DNA from: Liolophura sinensis
Lineage: Eukaryota > Mollusca > Polyplacophora > Chitonida > Chitonidae
Direction: 5' to 3'
DNA length: 64,000 nucleotides
Assembly (NCBI RefSeq): GCF_032854445.1
Contig: NC_088301.1
Coordinates: 25,466,402 to 25,530,401 of the forward strand
Made by a program: the position numbers and the translations under genes. The notes under the pieces were generated by a model. That model saw only the letters and a list, made by a program, of their open reading frames with translations, had not been told where the DNA came from and did no database searches. Shown here one piece after another: positions 60,941 to 64,000 of the stretch; position 1 is the first letter of the stretch, and the number at the start of each line of letters is the position of its first letter.

Positions 60941-62239
60941 ATGTACTGTGTATCACTATTTACACTTTTGTAAGCACCCAGTGTTAATGGAATGAATTAT
61001 TATACAAGCTTTTTAAGTGAATAATTATATTATAGCTTAATTGTGTTAAGCTTAAAACAGTATGTAGAGTATTAATATAACTTGACTTGAGTGTCATTTT
61101 GATTAGGATAAATATTTACACAGTTGAAAATTTTAATTCAGCTTTTTAAATTTATGGTACTGGTGCAGTTTCAAATTTAGATGTTTCTGTTTTCTTCAGC
61201 CATGTTACTGTTTCTGGCTGTATAAAATCCTTAAGTTTGGTATGTAGAAATGCACTTTCACAAGAACCATTACATAAAGTGATACTTTTGATGCCAACAC
61301 TTAAATTTATCTGATAATAAATTAATCAGATTTGACAAAAAAAACCCTCTATAAGGTGGAGGAATTAATCAGGATCTAGTAAAATGGGTCACTTGAAAAA
61401 TGCCAAACTTTAGGCGAAATGAAGTAAATACATGTTATTCAACTACATGTACCCTCTTATGTCATGAACCTGTAAGTCTGTTGCATGGTTATGAGTGATG
61501 CAAAATTAGTGCACAAATTTTATTAAATATTTCAGATGTATGTCTAGTCAGTGTTCAGTTCTCTTTCATTTTTTTGTTTTATGTCTATACAGACATGTAA
61601 GTGTGACATGCAGTTTGAACAGGCCTGCTGTCTTGTGCTGTTCTCATTAATAGAGGAGACATGTTTTCCTTGTAACTTTTAAGCTTATTAACACTCCTCG
61701 GGTGTAGTAGGTTAGGTTTTTATGAGCGCAAAACTGTTTTCTGCCACTAGTACCACTGCATGGTATTAAACCATGAAGTGAAAAATTTAAACCTTGAACA
61801 TGTGGTGTAATGGCTTTGGTGGATTAAGGTATTTTTGAACACTTTGGAATTTCCACACCAATAAAGTCAGTGCTGAAATTTTTCATGCTGAATTATTGTA
61901 AACATCTTCAAACAACAACAAAAAATTACTTGTATGAGTAAATGTCCTTGAAAAAAAAATATGCCCCCCCCCCCCCCCGCCCCCCAAGTGACAACTACAA
62001 AAGAAGTTCATGTGCATGTAAAGTTCACTGTACAGCTGAGTCATACCAAGGATTTGACACATGGGAAAGCTTTGTGCTTTGCAAGAAGACAAGAACACAG
62101 TGCAAACAGTGATCAATCCATTGTGAGTGTAAACCTGGTTGAATTGTTTAACTTGCCCACTGTCATCACTGTAATGGTTCAATGAGGCATCAGTAACAAA
62201 CGAGCTACACCATTCCCAGAGATTACATGAGTATGCATG
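60941..62239. other. AT-rich spacer
   Basis: A C run with one G at 61964-61984. No gene recognised. Confidence 0.4.
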
Positions 62240-63330
62240 GTGAGTCATTAAGCTTCATTGCCAGAGGAGACCTTCACACAGGGAGCCATTTCATTACTAG
62301 AGGAGATCTTTACATTACTAGAGGAGACCTTTGCATTACTAGAGGAGACCTTTGCAGAGGGAGCCATTTCATTACTGGGGTAGGCCTATTTACAGGGAGC
62401 TGATTTATTTCTAGATAAGACCTTTACACATGGAGCAACTTCATTACCATACAAGACCTGTAAATATGGAGCTATTTCATTACTAATGGAGACTTTTGCA
62501 GAGGGAGCTCACAGAGGGAGCCATTTCATTAATAGAGGAGATACACAGGAAGCAATTATCATTAAGTAAAGGAGATCTTTACATGGGGAGCCATTTCGTT
62601 AATAGAGGAGACCTTTACACAGGGAACGATTTCATTACTAGATGACACCTTTACACAGGGAGCTAATTAATTACTAGAGGAGATCTTTACGCAGGGAGCT
62701 ATTTCATTACTAGAGGAGACCTTTACACTGGGAGCTACTTCACTACCAGATGAGACTTTTTACATAGGAAGCCATTTCATTACGACAGAAGACCTTTACA
62801 CTGAGAGGTATTTCATTACGAGAGGAGACCTTTACATTGAGTGCTATTTCATTACTTGACGAGACCTTTACACTGAGAGGTGTTTCATTACTAGATGAGA
62901 CCTTTACACTAAGAGCTGTTTCATTACTAGACGAGACCTTTACACTAAGAGCTGTTTCATTACTAGACGCAACCTTTACACTGGAAGGTATTTCATTACG
63001 AGAGGAGACCTTTACACTGAGAGCTATTTCATTACTAGACGAGACATTTACACTAAGAGCTGTTTCATTACTAGAGGATACCTATACATAAGTTGCTACA
63101 CATATTTCATTACTTGAGGAGTCCTTTACACAAACAGCTATTTCATTCCTAGATGAGACCTTACACATGGAGCTACTACTTTCGTAGAGAAGACCTTTAG
63201 ACAGAGAGCTATTTCTTTTCTAGAGGGGAGCTTTACACAAGGAGCTATGTCATCCCTAGAGGAGACTTTTACTTGAGGAGATATTTCATTATATGTACCA
63301 TTACAAAAGAATCTAAAACATGTACTATAG
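62240..63330. repeat. 36-bp minisatellite, about 27 copies
   Basis: The unit is atttcattactagaggagac plus ctttacacagggagct, 12 codons long. It is open from 62837 to 63091 as an SLLDETFTLRAV repeat, but neighbouring copies carry length changes and stops. The centre (62820-63060) is the most uniform. Confidence 0.88.
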
Positions 63331-64000
63331 GGAGCCATGTGTACCACATTACCAGAGAGGGAACTACGTGTAGCAGACGAGAAGCTACTTATCAGGCCCC
63401 AAGATCATGAAGCTGTGCTAGACTTTGTTTTAACTTCAAAACAGTTTGACTTGTGTCCAAAACAGCTTTGTGATGGTGTGGCCTGATTACCAGAGGAAGC
63501 CTACACATAAGGAGCTACCTCATGATTGCGTGAAGACTTCATGCACATGCATGCGACTTGGTCATTTCCTGAGGAGTCACATACACTGTAAGCTGTTTCA
63601 TTACCCGAATAGATGTCTCACAAAAGGATCCTCCTAAATTTCCAGAATTAAGGTACACACTGACAGCATCTTCAACACCATAACATAATGAAGTGTGCCA
63701 GTCAATTTTTAAGACACCTTTTTCCGTAGAACAGTCTTTTCACTGTGCGTTTTTGTACAGTGCATTTTTGCATGTTTGCAAGGTGCTTATTCAAACATAT
63801 TCTGAAGGCATTTTTCTGTGTAGACTGATTAAATTTTACTTTTTTTGAAGCCCTGAAACCAACATAGTTTTGTCTCCTTAATTGCACTGCGTAAAAGTTG
63901 CTCTTTCATATGCGAAAAGGATGAAGACTTAGGGTGCAGGATGCAGCTCTGTGCAGCATCATATGCCTATTTGCTAAAAGTGTGGATTTTTTGCTATTCA
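63331..64000. other. Window end without recognised gene
   Basis: No coding or repeat structure seen. Confidence 0.4.

Overview
The window is animal nuclear DNA: AT-rich, with split genes, GT-AG introns, polyadenylation signals and many dispersed repeats. About twenty copies or fragments of a tRNA-derived SINE with an AAAT-type tail are present. From memory this family is typical of molluscs and their lophotrochozoan relatives, so a marine lophotrochozoan, perhaps a bivalve, is my best guess. It rests on repeat style and not on a database match.

Layout: 1-7.1 kb holds the 3' part of a PEX11G-like peroxisome gene (+), among a CT-rich minisatellite, a MITE and SINEs. 8.9-24 kb is a block of sugar-handling genes. 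A fusion of a glycosyltransferase (GT) domain and a GH5 hydrolase runs leftward (8954-11776). Facing it head to head, 360 bp away, is a two-domain glycosyltransferase (12137-14973). A single-exon sulfotransferase (18141-18887, -) and a sugar aminotransferase of the DegT/perosamine-synthase type (22575-23816, +) follow. 24-47 kb is gene-poor. It has microsatellites, several 28-36 bp minisatellites, a duplicated 1.1-1.6 kb block, a truncated LINE, an intact-looking Tc1 element inside a SINE, and one convincing promoter with the first exon of an unrecognised secreted protein (29.4-29.9 kb). 47.3-56.8 kb is a 13-exon MFSD1-like transporter gene (-). 57-64 kb has no gene I can name and ends in a 36-bp minisatellite.

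Most notable is the sugar block. The GT-A-type domain of the 12137-14973 gene aligns end to end with the N-terminal half of its divergent neighbour. In that neighbour the DDD and VDDYW motifs have become DGG and IGDFQ, and the domain is joined to a GH5 domain that keeps both catalytic glutamates. The pair therefore looks like one apparently active and one apparently non-catalytic paralog sharing a promoter region. A sulfotransferase and an amino-sugar-forming enzyme lie within 12 kb, which suggests a locus for an unusual sulfated or amino-sugar glycan. That joint role is inference.

Three host exons (two in the GT gene, one in MFSD1) each carry exactly one base too many for the frame. Exon lengths and paralog alignment agree on this, so uncorrected assembly insertions or recent decay should be settled before the protein models are used.
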